Numbered from the stretch's first letter, positions 16,663-26,339 are shown. The stretch is 63,711 nt of DNA from Clostridia bacterium (GCA_017623595.1 JAGAOU010000033.1:1-63711), one strand, 5' to 3'. The notes: generated from the letters alone by a model not told the origin. Made by a program: numbers and translations.

Positions 16663-17793
16663 TCACACCAGTTTTCCAATCAATCGACCAACGTTTTTTG
16701 CAGTAAATTCAAGGGATTTTTCAGCTTTCGCCATAACAGAATCAAGAGACATGGGCGCAGGCACCGTATCAAAAAGGGCGGTGATGCCGTGCTCATAAAG
16801 ATCGCAGGCCGATTCCATCACGCTTCCGCTGATCAGAAGCACGGGTACATCGTATTTCTTTGCGGTCTGTCCCACACGGCAGGGAAGCTTGCCAAAGACG
16901 GTCTGGCCGTCGGTCTTCCCCTCTCCCGTGATCACAAAATCGGAAGAAGAGATCTTCTCCTCCAATCCCGCCGCCTCGGCGAGAATATCAAATCCACTGC
17001 GGACGCTACCCCCCAGTGCCGCCAGAAGACCGCCGCAAAGACCTCCTGCCGCACCCGCACCCGGGACAAGGGAAATGTCCCGTCCGAAGCAGTTGGCAAG
17101 CACTTGGGCAAAGGAGCGCAATCCCGCATCCAAAAGCTTCACCGTTGCCTCATCTGCCCCCTTCTGAGGCCCGTAAACATAGGCGGCACCGGTCTCCCCG
17201 TACAGAGGATTGGTAACGTCGCAGGCATACAGAATCTCAACTCCGTTCAGCGCCACCATGTGGGATACGTCGGCACGGACCACGGAAGAAAGACTTCCGC
17301 CGCCTGCACCCAAGGGAATCTTCCCCCCACGTTCATCGTAAAAATCCACACCAAGGGCCTGCAACGCCCCCAAGGCTCCGTCGGTGGTAGCACTGCCGCC
17401 GAGCCCGACAATTACCCGTTTACAGCCGCGAGAAAGGGCGTTTCGGATCTGCATGCCCACCCCAAAGGTGGAAGCACGCAACACATCACGATCCTCAGGC
17501 TTCAAATCGGCGATTCCCGCCGCCATGGCGGTCTCCACCACAACGGTGGAATTGCGCAAAAGGGCATAATCGCAGACCTTCTCACGTCCGAACAAATCCG
17601 GCACCGACTCGGTCCGAACCTCACCTCCGCAAGCGGCGGCCATGCAGGCCACCGTACCTTCCCCACCGTCTGCCATGGGAATCAAAAAGTATTCTCCCTG
17701 TACCCCAAAGGACAAGCCCCGACGCACCGCCTCGCAAGCCTGCAAAGCAGTCAGGCTTCCCTTGAAGGAATCCATTGCAACCGTAATTTTCAT
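16663..17793 (-). CDS. Glycerate kinase (GarK/GlxK family)
   Basis: 376 aa, full length. Family motifs: the N-terminal MDSFKGSLTA, MADGGEGT, GLGGSATTDGALG and TGEGKTDGQT. It phosphorylates D-glycerate to 2-phosphoglycerate (class II family). The ATG at 17791-17793 is preceded by AAGGGTG. It starts 10 bp after the ABC permease stop and ends 47 bp before the glycyl-radical enzyme, so one transcript is likely. That makes a C3-acid or polyol pathway plausible for the neighbouring enzyme. Confidence 0.93.
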   Translation of the reverse strand: MKITVAMDSFKGSLTALQACEAVRRGLSFGVQGEYFLIPMADGGEGTVACMAAACGGEVRTESVPDLFGREKVCDYALLRNSTVVVETAMAAGIADLKPEDRDVLRASTFGVGMQIRNALSRGCKRVIVGLGGSATTDGALGALQALGVDFYDERGGKIPLGAGGGSLSSVVRADVSHMVALNGVEILYACDVTNPLYGETGAAYVYGPQKGADEATVKLLDAGLRSFAQVLANCFGRDISLVPGAGAAGGLCGGLLAALGGSVRSGFDILAEAAGLEEKISSSDFVITGEGKTDGQTVFGKLPCRVGQTAKKYDVPVLLISGSVMESACDLYEHGITALFDTVPAPMSLDSVMAKAEKSLEFTAKNVGRLIGKLV

Positions 17794-17803
17794 AATATCA
17801 CCC

Positions 17804-19321
17804 TTAAATCTCCCTTCGGACAAACCCGTCCCAAGCGGTCCAGATAAATACCGCCATGTGGGCCACAATGATCACAATCGCCTCAATGAGAGTCTGATTC
17901 GGGAAAATCGAAGTATTGGCCATCACCGCAGGCAGATCCAGATTTGCAAACAGAATGTACCGTCCGAAATCCAGGCCCAAGCTCGAAAGAAGCTCCACCA
18001 AAGCGGTTCCCGAAAGATAGGCAAACAACCCAACCCCGATGGAAACCGCCGTACTGCGCATCAAAGAAGAAAGGCAGAAGGCCATCGTTGCAACAACCAC
18101 AACCTCAACAAAGGCCCATCCGTAATACCCAAACACCTTCAGGAAGGGAGAGACACCCCAAGCAACCCCGTCCTTCACAAGAACAACGGAGTCATCAAAG
18201 CCATAGGTGCCGAACACCGCCAGAGATGCGGCGGCGGAGGCAAGATACATCACAAGGGTGAACACCACCGCCAGCGAAAGCACCGTAACATATTTGGCCA
18301 TAACAATCTTCCAGCGCTTCACGGGGCTGACCAGCAGAAACTTGATGGTGCCCGAAGAAAACTCTCCGGCAACGATCAGCCCTGCAATAATAATCACCAA
18401 AACGCCGACCACGATAATGAATTCCGACGAGGCGGCAAAGCTTTCCCAAAAGACCGACTTCCCCCCTGCGGACACCACGGATTCTTCGCCGAACACATAA
18501 CCGATGTCGGCCTTGATATTGTGATCCAACCGATAGGTGGCAACAGCCAATTTATCGAGAACCGCCGCACGGTTCTCCGCAATCTGCTCCAACGTAAGCT
18601 CCGGCTTTTCCATGGAAGGATCGCCCGTGGAAGGATTGATATAGCCCGGTGTATTGCGCGCATATTCCTGCTGGCGGAAATACGCCAACGAGAGCTTGGA
18701 GCTTGCCACCGAAGAGATCAACTCATCCCGCCACCGCTCATTCCCCGGACGGAAATTATGCTCTGTACGGTAATTATACTCATACCACACCGCATCCAAA
18801 ACCTCGGCTTCCGCCATGGGATAGAGATAAGAATAAGTAGCAAGCTGTTGCTCCGCAAGCCCTTTGTAATAGGTCTTCCAATCGTCGGCTTGGATCAGAC
18901 CTTCCAGACGATCATATTCCGCTTTATGCTTGTCATAATTGTAGTTGATATCCATCTGAAGCTTATGCTCAAACATCTCTTCCACAATACCGCTGGTATA
19001 GCGCCAATCGTAGGGAGAATATCCGTTATCCACCAAATATTGCAGCATCAGCGAACGGTTGCGAAATCTTCTGCCCCGATCGGAATTGTCGGCATAGGCA
19101 TTGTCCAGATAGTGATCGGGGGCAAAAAAGCGCTCCAGCTGCACAATCTCCTTTTTCCATTCCTCAACCAGATATTCCTCGCCCGAACTGTCCTCGGCAA
19201 CACGGCTGAAATTAAACAGAAGAACAACGCCAACAGAAAGGATGACCGTAACGATCAGCATTACGGGGAGAGACTTCCGCTTCACCAGCTTGATCATCTC
19301 GTTTTTCACGAGACGTACCAT
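17804..19321 (-). CDS. ABC-2 type transporter permease
   Basis: 505 aa. One N-terminal membrane helix (VMLIVTVILSVGVVLLFNF) is followed by a large extracytoplasmic domain (about residues 55-270) and then five more helices, the ABC-2 export layout. The ATG lies one base after the TAA of the ATPase gene, with a GGAG inside the end of that gene, indicating translational coupling. The exported substrate is unknown. Confidence 0.85.
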   Translation of the reverse strand: MVRLVKNEMIKLVKRKSLPVMLIVTVILSVGVVLLFNFSRVAEDSSGEEYLVEEWKKEIVQLERFFAPDHYLDNAYADNSDRGRRFRNRSLMLQYLVDNGYSPYDWRYTSGIVEEMFEHKLQMDINYNYDKHKAEYDRLEGLIQADDWKTYYKGLAEQQLATYSYLYPMAEAEVLDAVWYEYNYRTEHNFRPGNERWRDELISSVASSKLSLAYFRQQEYARNTPGYINPSTGDPSMEKPELTLEQIAENRAAVLDKLAVATYRLDHNIKADIGYVFGEESVVSAGGKSVFWESFAASSEFIIVVGVLVIIIAGLIVAGEFSSGTIKFLLVSPVKRWKIVMAKYVTVLSLAVVFTLVMYLASAAASLAVFGTYGFDDSVVLVKDGVAWGVSPFLKVFGYYGWAFVEVVVVATMAFCLSSLMRSTAVSIGVGLFAYLSGTALVELLSSLGLDFGRYILFANLDLPAVMANTSIFPNQTLIEAIVIIVAHMAVFIWTAWDGFVRREI

Positions 19322-19322
19322 C

Positions 19323-20294
19323 TTACCCAATCTGATCATCTCCTTCACTGCCCGTCAGTTCCATAAAGACATCCTCCAGGCGTTTGTTTTCCTTGCGGGA
19401 CACACTGTAAAGATCGATTCCCGCCTGCACAACCTCACGGTTGATCCGTGCAAGCAGTTCCCTCTCATTGGCTTTGGGAATCACCAGCTCCACGTCGCCG
19501 TTTTCATGCAACGTCTTTCCCGGCGCGGGAATAAAATCAAGCAGGGCAAAGACCGCGGCTCCGTCCCCCGTTTCAAAAATAAAATCGGATTTATCCATGG
19601 CGGTGGAGGAAACCAGCTCATCGATGGGCTTCACGTCGATCAGATTGCCCCCCACAATAACCCCCACACGGTCACACATCAACTCCATTTCGCTCATCAA
19701 ATGGCTGGAAACCAGCACCGAGGCGTCCTCCTCGTGGGCGATACGTTTCAGAATATTGCGCAATTCCTTGATCCCCGCAGGGTCCAGACCGTTGGTGGGC
19801 TCGTCGAGAACCAAAAGCTTGGGACGGTGCAGAATCGCCTGGGCAACGCCCAAGCGCTGGCGCATACCGAGAGAATATTTCCCCACCTTATCATGGATCC
19901 GATTATCGAGACCGACCAAGTGAACCACTTCCTTCACCCGTGCCTCATCCTCCACACCCCGCAGGCGGGCGTATTGCAGAAGATTATCGTATCCACTCAT
20001 GTATTTATAAAATTCGGGGGATTCGATAATACCCCCCACATTGGCCATGGCCCCCTCAAAATCCTTTTTGAGCGTTTTACCGCAGATAGAAACATTTCCG
20101 TCATCGATCATCAGATGGCCCACCACGGTTTTGATCAGCGTGGTCTTCCCCGCTCCGTTGGGTCCGAGAAAACCGAAGACCTCGCCCGCATAGGTATCAA
20201 AGCTGATATTGTGGAGCACCTGCTTTTTCCCGAAGAACTTCGACAGATTTTCAATGCCGAGAATCACTTGACGTTCCGTTGTCTGATTTTGCAC
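19323..20294 (-). CDS. ABC transporter ATP-binding protein (ABC-2 exporter)
   Basis: 323 aa. Walker A GPNGAGKTT, signature SLGMRQRLG, Walker B LLVLDEPTNGLDP, and a C-terminal extension of about 90 aa typical of BcrA/CcmA-like exporter ATPases. GTG start with GGGGGGAG 4 bp upstream. It pairs with the permease encoded directly downstream. Confidence 0.93.
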   Translation of the reverse strand: MQNQTTERQVILGIENLSKFFGKKQVLHNISFDTYAGEVFGFLGPNGAGKTTLIKTVVGHLMIDDGNVSICGKTLKKDFEGAMANVGGIIESPEFYKYMSGYDNLLQYARLRGVEDEARVKEVVHLVGLDNRIHDKVGKYSLGMRQRLGVAQAILHRPKLLVLDEPTNGLDPAGIKELRNILKRIAHEEDASVLVSSHLMSEMELMCDRVGVIVGGNLIDVKPIDELVSSTAMDKSDFIFETGDGAAVFALLDFIPAPGKTLHENGDVELVIPKANERELLARINREVVQAGIDLYSVSRKENKRLEDVFMELTGSEGDDQIG

Positions 20295-20306
20295 AATGCT
20301 CCCCCC

Positions 20307-21011
20307 TTACTGAATTTTGTCGACAGACTTGGTATACAGCTCCGACATCAGAATTTTCCATTCGCCCTCTTCCCGCGTGAGGTAAAGACTGCCCGAAATC
20401 AAAATCTCCGTACTGCGCAGAGACGTAAACAACTCGGAGCCTTCAGGGTAAATTGTCTCAATCAAATAAGAGGGTCCCGCCCCAAGATAAAGGGAGGGCT
20501 TTTTCGATATTCCCACAGTGACATATTCTACGGGGAGATTGTTGATCTGCACGAAAGCATAGGAATACCCCTGCCGTTCAAAGGTGATCTGAAATTCATC
20601 GCTTTCCGCATCCACCCGCACCTGCTGCAGATCAAAAGCGGCGGTGCGTCCAAGCCACAGAGACAGACTCTCGGGAATCTCGGAAGCATCATATCCGTCA
20701 TAAACCGTAATACGGGAGGCAAGCGTCGGATCCGCATAATACCGATCAAGAATCTCCGCAAGTCCCGCACGGATCCGTTGCTGATCCGCATCTCCGATGG
20801 CAGTACCCGCACTCGATTCCATGCCATCGTTCAGGTTAGCAAGATCCGTGATGTATTGCACGATATTATCTGTAATTTCCGCCTTTTCTCCTTCAAAGCG
20901 AAGGTTGTCCGTTACCACAAATCCAACCAAAAGAAGGATCAGAATCAATCCCAGCACAAGGCCTCGATTCATTCGGGAAAAGAAACGTTTTATTGTTCTT
21001 GTTCCGCCCAT
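20307..21011 (-). CDS. Membrane-anchored hypothetical protein, part of the ABC operon
   Basis: 234 aa. One N-terminal membrane helix (GLVLGLILILLLVGFVVTDNL) follows a basic start; the remainder is extracytoplasmic and mixed alpha/beta. GGAGG lies 6 bp before the ATG. It is 12 bp upstream of the ATPase gene, so it is probably an accessory or substrate-recognition part of the exporter. The tRNA-Leu terminator ends some 20 bp before the start. No family recognised. Confidence 0.7.
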   Translation of the reverse strand: MGGTRTIKRFFSRMNRGLVLGLILILLLVGFVVTDNLRFEGEKAEITDNIVQYITDLANLNDGMESSAGTAIGDADQQRIRAGLAEILDRYYADPTLASRITVYDGYDASEIPESLSLWLGRTAAFDLQQVRVDAESDEFQITFERQGYSYAFVQINNLPVEYVTVGISKKPSLYLGAGPSYLIETIYPEGSELFTSLRSTEILISGSLYLTREEGEWKILMSELYTKSVDKIQ

Positions 21012-21032
21012 ATGCTACCTCCGAACAAAAAT

Positions 21033-21072
21033 ATAAAAAAAAACACCTTTTGTCCGGTGGACAAAAGGTGTT
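21033..21072 (-). terminator. tRNA-Leu transcription terminator
   Basis: Perfect 14-bp stem (21059-21072 with 21042-21055, 3-nt loop), followed on the minus strand by nine T. Confidence 0.92.
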
Positions 21073-21078
21073 CGTTTC

Positions 21079-21165
21079 TGGTGCCGGTGGTGGGGGTCGA
21101 ACCCACACGGTATCGCTACCACGGGATTTTGAGTCCCGCACGTCTGCCAGTTCCATCACACCGGC
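21079..21165 (-). tRNA. tRNA-Leu (anticodon CAA)
   Basis: Class II tRNA read on the minus strand. The acceptor stem GCCGGTG/CACCGGC, D-arm, anticodon loop CTCAAAA (anticodon CAA), a variable arm (TGGTAGCGATACCG region), the T-loop GGTTCGACCC and an encoded CCA at 21079-21081 are all present. The promoter is at 21180-21208 and the terminator follows at once. Confidence 0.97.
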
Positions 21166-21179
21166 GGCTAACGTTGCAT

Positions 21180-21208
21180 AGTATACCACATTTTTTCTGT
21201 TTTGTCAA
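21180..21208 (-). promoter_or_regulatory. tRNA-Leu promoter
   Basis: Minus strand: TTGACA, 17 bp, TATACT, about 15 bp upstream of the tRNA 5' end. Confidence 0.85.
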
Positions 21209-21320
21209 GAGGGTTTTTAAAATCTTCTCATAAATTTTTCTTTTTTCCTCCATTTCAAAGAAAAGCGGGAGAAAAAAAACTTTTCCGTCCTGCGGAAAAC
21301 CGAATTTTTTGCAAATATTC

Positions 21321-21349
21321 TTGACATTGTGATGAAAGAGTAGTAAAAT
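21321..21349 (+). promoter_or_regulatory. Sigma-A promoter of the transglutaminase lipoprotein gene
   Basis: TTGACA, 17 bp, TAAAAT, about 40 bp before the ATG at 21390. Confidence 0.7.
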
Positions 21350-21389
21350 TAAGGTACGTAGTATAATTACAATCAAGGAGATGTTCTTT

Positions 21390-22940
21390 ATGACGAAAAG
21401 AGTATTCGCACTTGTTCTTGCAATTTTGACAGCGGTATCCATTGCCGCATGCTCCGCAGAAGCCCCGAGCACCGACGGAACCCAATCGGCGCAAGGATCC
21501 TCCGAAACGGTGATCACGTCCACCCAAACGGACGGCACGGACAAAACCGACACCAAAACCGACTCTGCCACCTCCTCCGAAACCGATCCCGTCGGCTCTG
21601 AAGGGAGCTCCGGTACATCGGTCTCCACCTCCGAGGCAACGCAATCGGACAAAACCGAGACCTCATCGGACAAAACCGATATCTCCTCGGACAAAACCGA
21701 TACCTCCTCGGACAAGAACACCGACCGTATCGACCAGACCATCGTAAGCACCGATTCCTCCGACACCGACAAAGTGACAAATACATCCTCGGGTACAACC
21801 GATAAGCCTACCACAACCACGAGCAGTAAGCCCACCACCACAACCTCCACCACTACCACGTCCACAAACACCTCCTCCGGAGATGAGACGCAGGACGAAG
21901 AGACCCCGGAGGAATACAAACCCTTCAAGGAAATCACCCCCGATGAGTATTACGGCAAAAACTGGCTGAAAAAGCAAGCCAACGGAGATGCTCTTGTTGC
22001 CGCATACGAATCCATCGCAAAAGCGGCCTATGATATGGAAAAATCCGCCGCCTTCAACAAGTCCATCACAGAAGAACAACTGAAAACTGTCTGGGCCTGC
22101 TACCGCAACGACTATCCCCAGCATTTCTGGCTGGACAGCGGATTCTCTTACACCTCGGTAGGATCCGAAATCCGCTCCCTCACCTTCGGTTACACCATGT
22201 CAAAAGATCAAAAAACAACCGCAGAAGCGCAACTCAACGCCGCGGTGGAACAATTCCTACAGGGTCTTCACGGAGGGATGAACCAATTCAAGCTGGAAAA
22301 GGCGATCCATGACCGCTTGGTCCTTTCCTGCACCTATACGAAAAATGCCACCCACATCCATGACGCCTACGGCGCTTTGGTGGAAAAGAAGGCCGTCTGC
22401 GAGGGCTATGCAAGAGCCTTCCAGCTGCTCTGCCGAAAGGTGGGGATCCATGCCCTGATTGCCGAAGGCTCCGCCCTCAATCCCGCAACCAACACCCCCG
22501 TGGGCCACGCATGGAACGTGGTGCAGATCAACGGGGATTACTACCATTTGGACTCCACCTGGGATGACGCAGGGGAACCCGCACAGGAGGAAGCCATCCA
22601 TTACGCATGGTTCAACGTGACCACCGCACAGATTCTGGAGGATCATGCCATTCAGCTCCACGGCTATGAGCTTCCCCTCTGCACCTCCGAAAAGGAAAAC
22701 TACTTCCGCAAAACCGGAAAGTATTTGGAGACCCTCACCGTTGACGGCATCCGCAGTCAGCTGAAGGAAAAGAACGGCGTCTACTACGCCCACATTTTCA
22801 TCAAGAATCAGACGAATGCAGCAAACTGGATCTCCCAGAACATCACAGCTATCATTTCCGGACTGATCCGGGGCGGTTGCAGTTATTCCGTTCAAACCAC
22901 GGGCCACGGTCTGTATCTGGTCATTACTCCAAGCACTTGA
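21390..22940 (+). CDS. Transglutaminase-like lipoprotein
   Basis: 516 aa. Signal peptide with lipobox IAAC, then a long Ser/Thr/Asp-rich linker (about residues 25-175) containing near-repeats of SSDKTD. A C-terminal transglutaminase-core domain follows with Cys337 in AVCEGYARAF, His373 in GHAWNVV and Asp388 in YHLDSTWDD, giving the full Cys-His-Asp triad. It is anchored outside the membrane, and in this family the activity is usually peptidase or crosslinking. The start is the ATG at 21390, 9 bp after AAGGAG; the ATG at 21381 touches that site. Confidence 0.92.
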   Translation: MTKRVFALVLAILTAVSIAACSAEAPSTDGTQSAQGSSETVITSTQTDGTDKTDTKTDSATSSETDPVGSEGSSGTSVSTSEATQSDKTETSSDKTDISSDKTDTSSDKNTDRIDQTIVSTDSSDTDKVTNTSSGTTDKPTTTTSSKPTTTTSTTTTSTNTSSGDETQDEETPEEYKPFKEITPDEYYGKNWLKKQANGDALVAAYESIAKAAYDMEKSAAFNKSITEEQLKTVWACYRNDYPQHFWLDSGFSYTSVGSEIRSLTFGYTMSKDQKTTAEAQLNAAVEQFLQGLHGGMNQFKLEKAIHDRLVLSCTYTKNATHIHDAYGALVEKKAVCEGYARAFQLLCRKVGIHALIAEGSALNPATNTPVGHAWNVVQINGDYYHLDSTWDDAGEPAQEEAIHYAWFNVTTAQILEDHAIQLHGYELPLCTSEKENYFRKTGKYLETLTVDGIRSQLKEKNGVYYAHIFIKNQTNAANWISQNITAIISGLIRGGCSYSVQTTGHGLYLVITPST

Positions 22941-23016
22941 ATACTGCACAATCAAGCAAGTTCGCCCTTCTGCGAAGAACAGCCAAAACGGATCACTTAA
23001 AAGAGGAGATTATACC

Positions 23017-23631
23017 ATGAAAAAAGTAAAACTGCTTTTTCAGGGAGATAGCATCACCGACGCAGGACGGGATCGGGAAAACATCCACGATCTCGGCCGC
23101 GGCTATCCCAGCTATGCCGCAGAATTTCTGAAGGCACAGAATCCCGATGTAGAATTTGAATTTATTGACCTTGGTATCAGCGGAAATCAGACCAAGGATC
23201 TGGTAGCCCGTCTGGACAAGGATTTTATCGACATTCAGCCCGACGTGGTTTCCATCATGATCGGCATCAATGATGTATGGCATTACGCAGGCAAGGAATG
23301 GCTGGACACGGATCTTTTTGAAGAACGCTTCCGCACGGTCCTTTCTGCGCTGAAGGAAAAAACAAAAGCCAAGATCATGATCATCGAGCCCTTCCTCATT
23401 CCCGGAGCGGGAAAAGATTATTTCCGCGAAGATCTTTGGAAAAAGATCGAAGTTGTCCGCAAGCTGGCACGGGAATACGCCGATGTGCTCCTGCCCACTG
23501 ACGGACTTCTTCAGGCTGCCTTTATCGGAGACGATCCGCTGACTTATGCCGCTGACGGAGTCCATCCCACCGCAAAGGGTGCCGAATTCATCGGTAAACT
23601 CTATGCGGATTACATCAAACCTCTGCTCTGA
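23017..23631 (+). CDS. SGNH/GDSL-family hydrolase
   Basis: 204 aa. Catalytic blocks: GDSIT (Ser nucleophile), GISGNQT (Gly), IGINDVW (Asn) and DGVHPT (Asp and His). No signal peptide, so it is a cytosolic esterase or deacetylase. AGAGGAG lies upstream of the ATG. It may deacetylate sugars or trim carbohydrate esters; this is inference from the family. The tldD gene follows after 16 bp. Confidence 0.92.
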   Translation: MKKVKLLFQGDSITDAGRDRENIHDLGRGYPSYAAEFLKAQNPDVEFEFIDLGISGNQTKDLVARLDKDFIDIQPDVVSIMIGINDVWHYAGKEWLDTDLFEERFRTVLSALKEKTKAKIMIIEPFLIPGAGKDYFREDLWKKIEVVRKLAREYADVLLPTDGLLQAAFIGDDPLTYAADGVHPTAKGAEFIGKLYADYIKPLL

Positions 23632-23647
23632 GAAAGGAAGAATTTCC

Positions 23648-25048
23648 ATGCCCTTTTCCGAATTTTTAAATTCCCGACGGCAGGACTGCAAGGACCTGGT
23701 GGCGGAGTTATCCAAATCCTATTCCTACGTCAGTATCCTCGGATCCGACGTGCGTTCCACCGCCGTGCGGGCCAACCGATCCACCTCCGCTATCGGCGAA
23801 GGCTCCATGTCCGAATGCGGATTTGTCATTACTCTGCATAACGGACGGTCCTTCTTCGAATACTCCCTGGATGACGTACAGGGTGACAAAAAGGCCCTTG
23901 CCGAAACCATTCTCTCTGCCCTAAAGGTGGATGCATCCCTGGAGGACCGCTCCATTGAAGTGGCGAAAATCCGCGACGAAGCCATGGTGAAATCCTTTGC
24001 ACGGGATTGCGACTTTGACCGCTACACCGACGAAGATTTGCTGGATTTTGCAAAGAAATACAAAGACGAAATTTTGGCCGCCGACGAAAAGATGCTTAAC
24101 GCCACGGTGGCGATTCTCCCCTTCACCGTTTCCAAGCTTTTCGTCACCAAAAACCGGGAGTTGGATCAGTTCTACTCCTGGGTCAACATTCTGGCAATGG
24201 CCGTTTATCGGGACGGCAAGATCGTCTCCGCACGGGAAGGCACCTATTCAAACCTCATGTCCGAGGCCATGGAGCAATTCCCCGCCAAGATTCCTCTTCT
24301 CGTAGAAAAGGCGAAAAAACTTGCCACAGCAAAGCCCATCGTTCCCGGGGTGTATGACGTGATCACCGATCCCTCCATTTCAGGTCTGATTGCCCACGAA
24401 GCCTTCGGCCACGGGGTGGAAATGGATCAGTTTGTCAAGGATCGCGCCCTTGCAAAACAGTATGTGGGAGACTATGTGGCATCCCCCCTCTGCAATATGA
24501 AGGACGGCGCCGCCTCTGCCCTCTCCACAGCATCCTATTTCTTTGACGATCACGGCGTTCTGGCCCACGATACGCAGATCATCAAAGACGGCATCCTCGT
24601 TTCGGGCATTTCCGATTTGGTCTCGGCCTCGGAATTGGGCACGGAACCTACGGGCAACGGACGTCGCCAATCCTATAAACGCAAGGCCTATTCCCGCATG
24701 ACCAATACCTTCTTTGAAGCAGGGAATGACAAGCTGGAGGACATGATCGCCTCCATCAAGCACGGCTACATGCTCTTCGAAACCAACAACGGCATGGAAG
24801 ACCCGAAGAACTGGCAGATTCAATGCACCGCCGAATACGGGATTGAAATCGTGGACGGAAAACTGACCGACAACTACGTTTCCCCTGTGGTCATGAGCGG
24901 ATCGGTCCCCGAGCTTTTGAAATCCATCTCCATGGTTTCCGATGAATTCAAGGTCATCGGCTCGGGCTCCTGCGGCAAGGGATACAAAGAATGGGTGCGT
25001 GTCTCCGACGGAGGCCCCGCCCTGAAAGTGAAGGTGAAGCTGGCATGA
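23648..25048 (+). CDS. tldD: TldD-type metalloprotease subunit
   Basis: 466 aa. The zinc motif HEAFGH (His250, Glu251, His254) and the C-terminal GSCGKG/DGGPALKVK pattern identify TldD. It works as a heterodimer with TldE (PmbA), degrading unfolded or leader-type peptides. The ATG at 23648 has GAAAGGAAG upstream. The stop overlaps the TldE start as ATGA. Confidence 0.9.
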   Translation: MPFSEFLNSRRQDCKDLVAELSKSYSYVSILGSDVRSTAVRANRSTSAIGEGSMSECGFVITLHNGRSFFEYSLDDVQGDKKALAETILSALKVDASLEDRSIEVAKIRDEAMVKSFARDCDFDRYTDEDLLDFAKKYKDEILAADEKMLNATVAILPFTVSKLFVTKNRELDQFYSWVNILAMAVYRDGKIVSAREGTYSNLMSEAMEQFPAKIPLLVEKAKKLATAKPIVPGVYDVITDPSISGLIAHEAFGHGVEMDQFVKDRALAKQYVGDYVASPLCNMKDGAASALSTASYFFDDHGVLAHDTQIIKDGILVSGISDLVSASELGTEPTGNGRRQSYKRKAYSRMTNTFFEAGNDKLEDMIASIKHGYMLFETNNGMEDPKNWQIQCTAEYGIEIVDGKLTDNYVSPVVMSGSVPELLKSISMVSDEFKVIGSGSCGKGYKEWVRVSDGGPALKVKVKLA

Positions 25049-26322
25049 CCGAACGCATTCTCAATATTCTCAAAACCACTCCCGGCGTCAGCGATTATCG
25101 ACTGAACACCGTTGTCACAAAATCCTACGAGCTGTTTTTTGTCCATAAGAAGCTGGAAACGGTCCGTGCCACCGACACGGCAAGCCGCAATGTGACTGTC
25201 TACGTCAAGCACGGCGATTTTATGGGAGATTACACTTTCCCGGTCTATGTCTCTCAAACCGATACCGAAATTGCCGACAAAGTGGCCGATGCGGTCAAAA
25301 AGGCACAACTGATCGACAACCCCTATTATGATCTGCCCGCCGAGGGCACCCTCTCCGCCGCCGCAGACTCAAATCTGGAAAGCATGCCTGCGGAGGAATT
25401 GGGCGCAAAGATCGCAGATGCCGCCTTTGCCGCCTCTTGTTACGCAAACGGCTCCATCAATGCTTTGGAGGTTTTTCTGTATCGGGACGAGGTCTCTGTG
25501 ATCAACAGCCGCGGCACAGAAAAATCCGAGGTACGGCTCCATGCCATGATCGAAGCCATTCCCACCTGGAATAATGGGGATGAATCGGTGGAAATCTATG
25601 AAGACCACCGTTTCACCGAATTTGATGCCGCCGCCATTACCGAAGAAATCGATCGCAAGATGCAGGAAGTGCGAGACCGCTGCTTTGCAAAAGCACCCAA
25701 CGAAAAGTTGACCTGCCCCGTGGTGCTCAATGCCCCCGAGCTGGCCTATCTTGCCATGGATCTGGCGGGTGAACTGAACTACGCGTCGGTTTACAACAAG
25801 ACCAACGCATTTGCAAAAGGAGATTCTCTCCAGAAGAATCCCACGGGAGACCTGCTCAACATCACCCTGCGGGGTCGGATGAAGGGATCGGTACGCTCTG
25901 CTCTCTTTGACGCAGACGGCACCGCCATGACCGACACTACCGTGATCGAAAAGGGCTCCGCCGTGGGATATTACGGAGCATCCCGCTTCGCCCAATATCT
26001 GCAGCTACCGCCCACGGGCAACCTTCCCTGCGCAGAGGTAAATGTGGGAACACTGACCGCAGAAGAACTGAAGGCACAACCATACTTTGAGTGTATTTCC
26101 ATGTCGGGACTTCAGTTGGATATTTACAACGACTACATCGGCGGAGAGGTCCGCCTGGCCTACTATGTGGACGGAGACAATAAAACCCCCGTCACCGGCA
26201 TTTCCATCAGCGGAAAGCTCAGCGATTGCCTCTCGGAAATCCGCCTCTCCTCCACAGAAACGGTTTACGGCGGCTACAAAGGCCCCGACAAGGCCCTCTT
26301 TACAAAAATCGAAATCGTATAA
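25045..26322 (+). CDS. TldE/PmbA-type partner protein
   Basis: 425 aa, homologous to TldE/PmbA. It has the same fold as TldD but no HExxxH motif, as expected of the non-zinc partner. The 4-bp overlap with tldD implies coupled translation and equimolar production. Two hairpins follow the gene. No peptide substrate gene is adjacent. Confidence 0.85.
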   Translation: MTERILNILKTTPGVSDYRLNTVVTKSYELFFVHKKLETVRATDTASRNVTVYVKHGDFMGDYTFPVYVSQTDTEIADKVADAVKKAQLIDNPYYDLPAEGTLSAAADSNLESMPAEELGAKIADAAFAASCYANGSINALEVFLYRDEVSVINSRGTEKSEVRLHAMIEAIPTWNNGDESVEIYEDHRFTEFDAAAITEEIDRKMQEVRDRCFAKAPNEKLTCPVVLNAPELAYLAMDLAGELNYASVYNKTNAFAKGDSLQKNPTGDLLNITLRGRMKGSVRSALFDADGTAMTDTTVIEKGSAVGYYGASRFAQYLQLPPTGNLPCAEVNVGTLTAEELKAQPYFECISMSGLQLDIYNDYIGGEVRLAYYVDGDNKTPVTGISISGKLSDCLSEIRLSSTETVYGGYKGPDKALFTKIEIV

Positions 26323-26339
26323 AACACAAAAAAAAACTG

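Noticed and set aside
21660..21720. Tandem DNA repeat (SSDKTD-type units) in the lipoprotein linker
   Set aside because: Only three or four short imperfect units within a low-complexity linker; not a separate repeat element.
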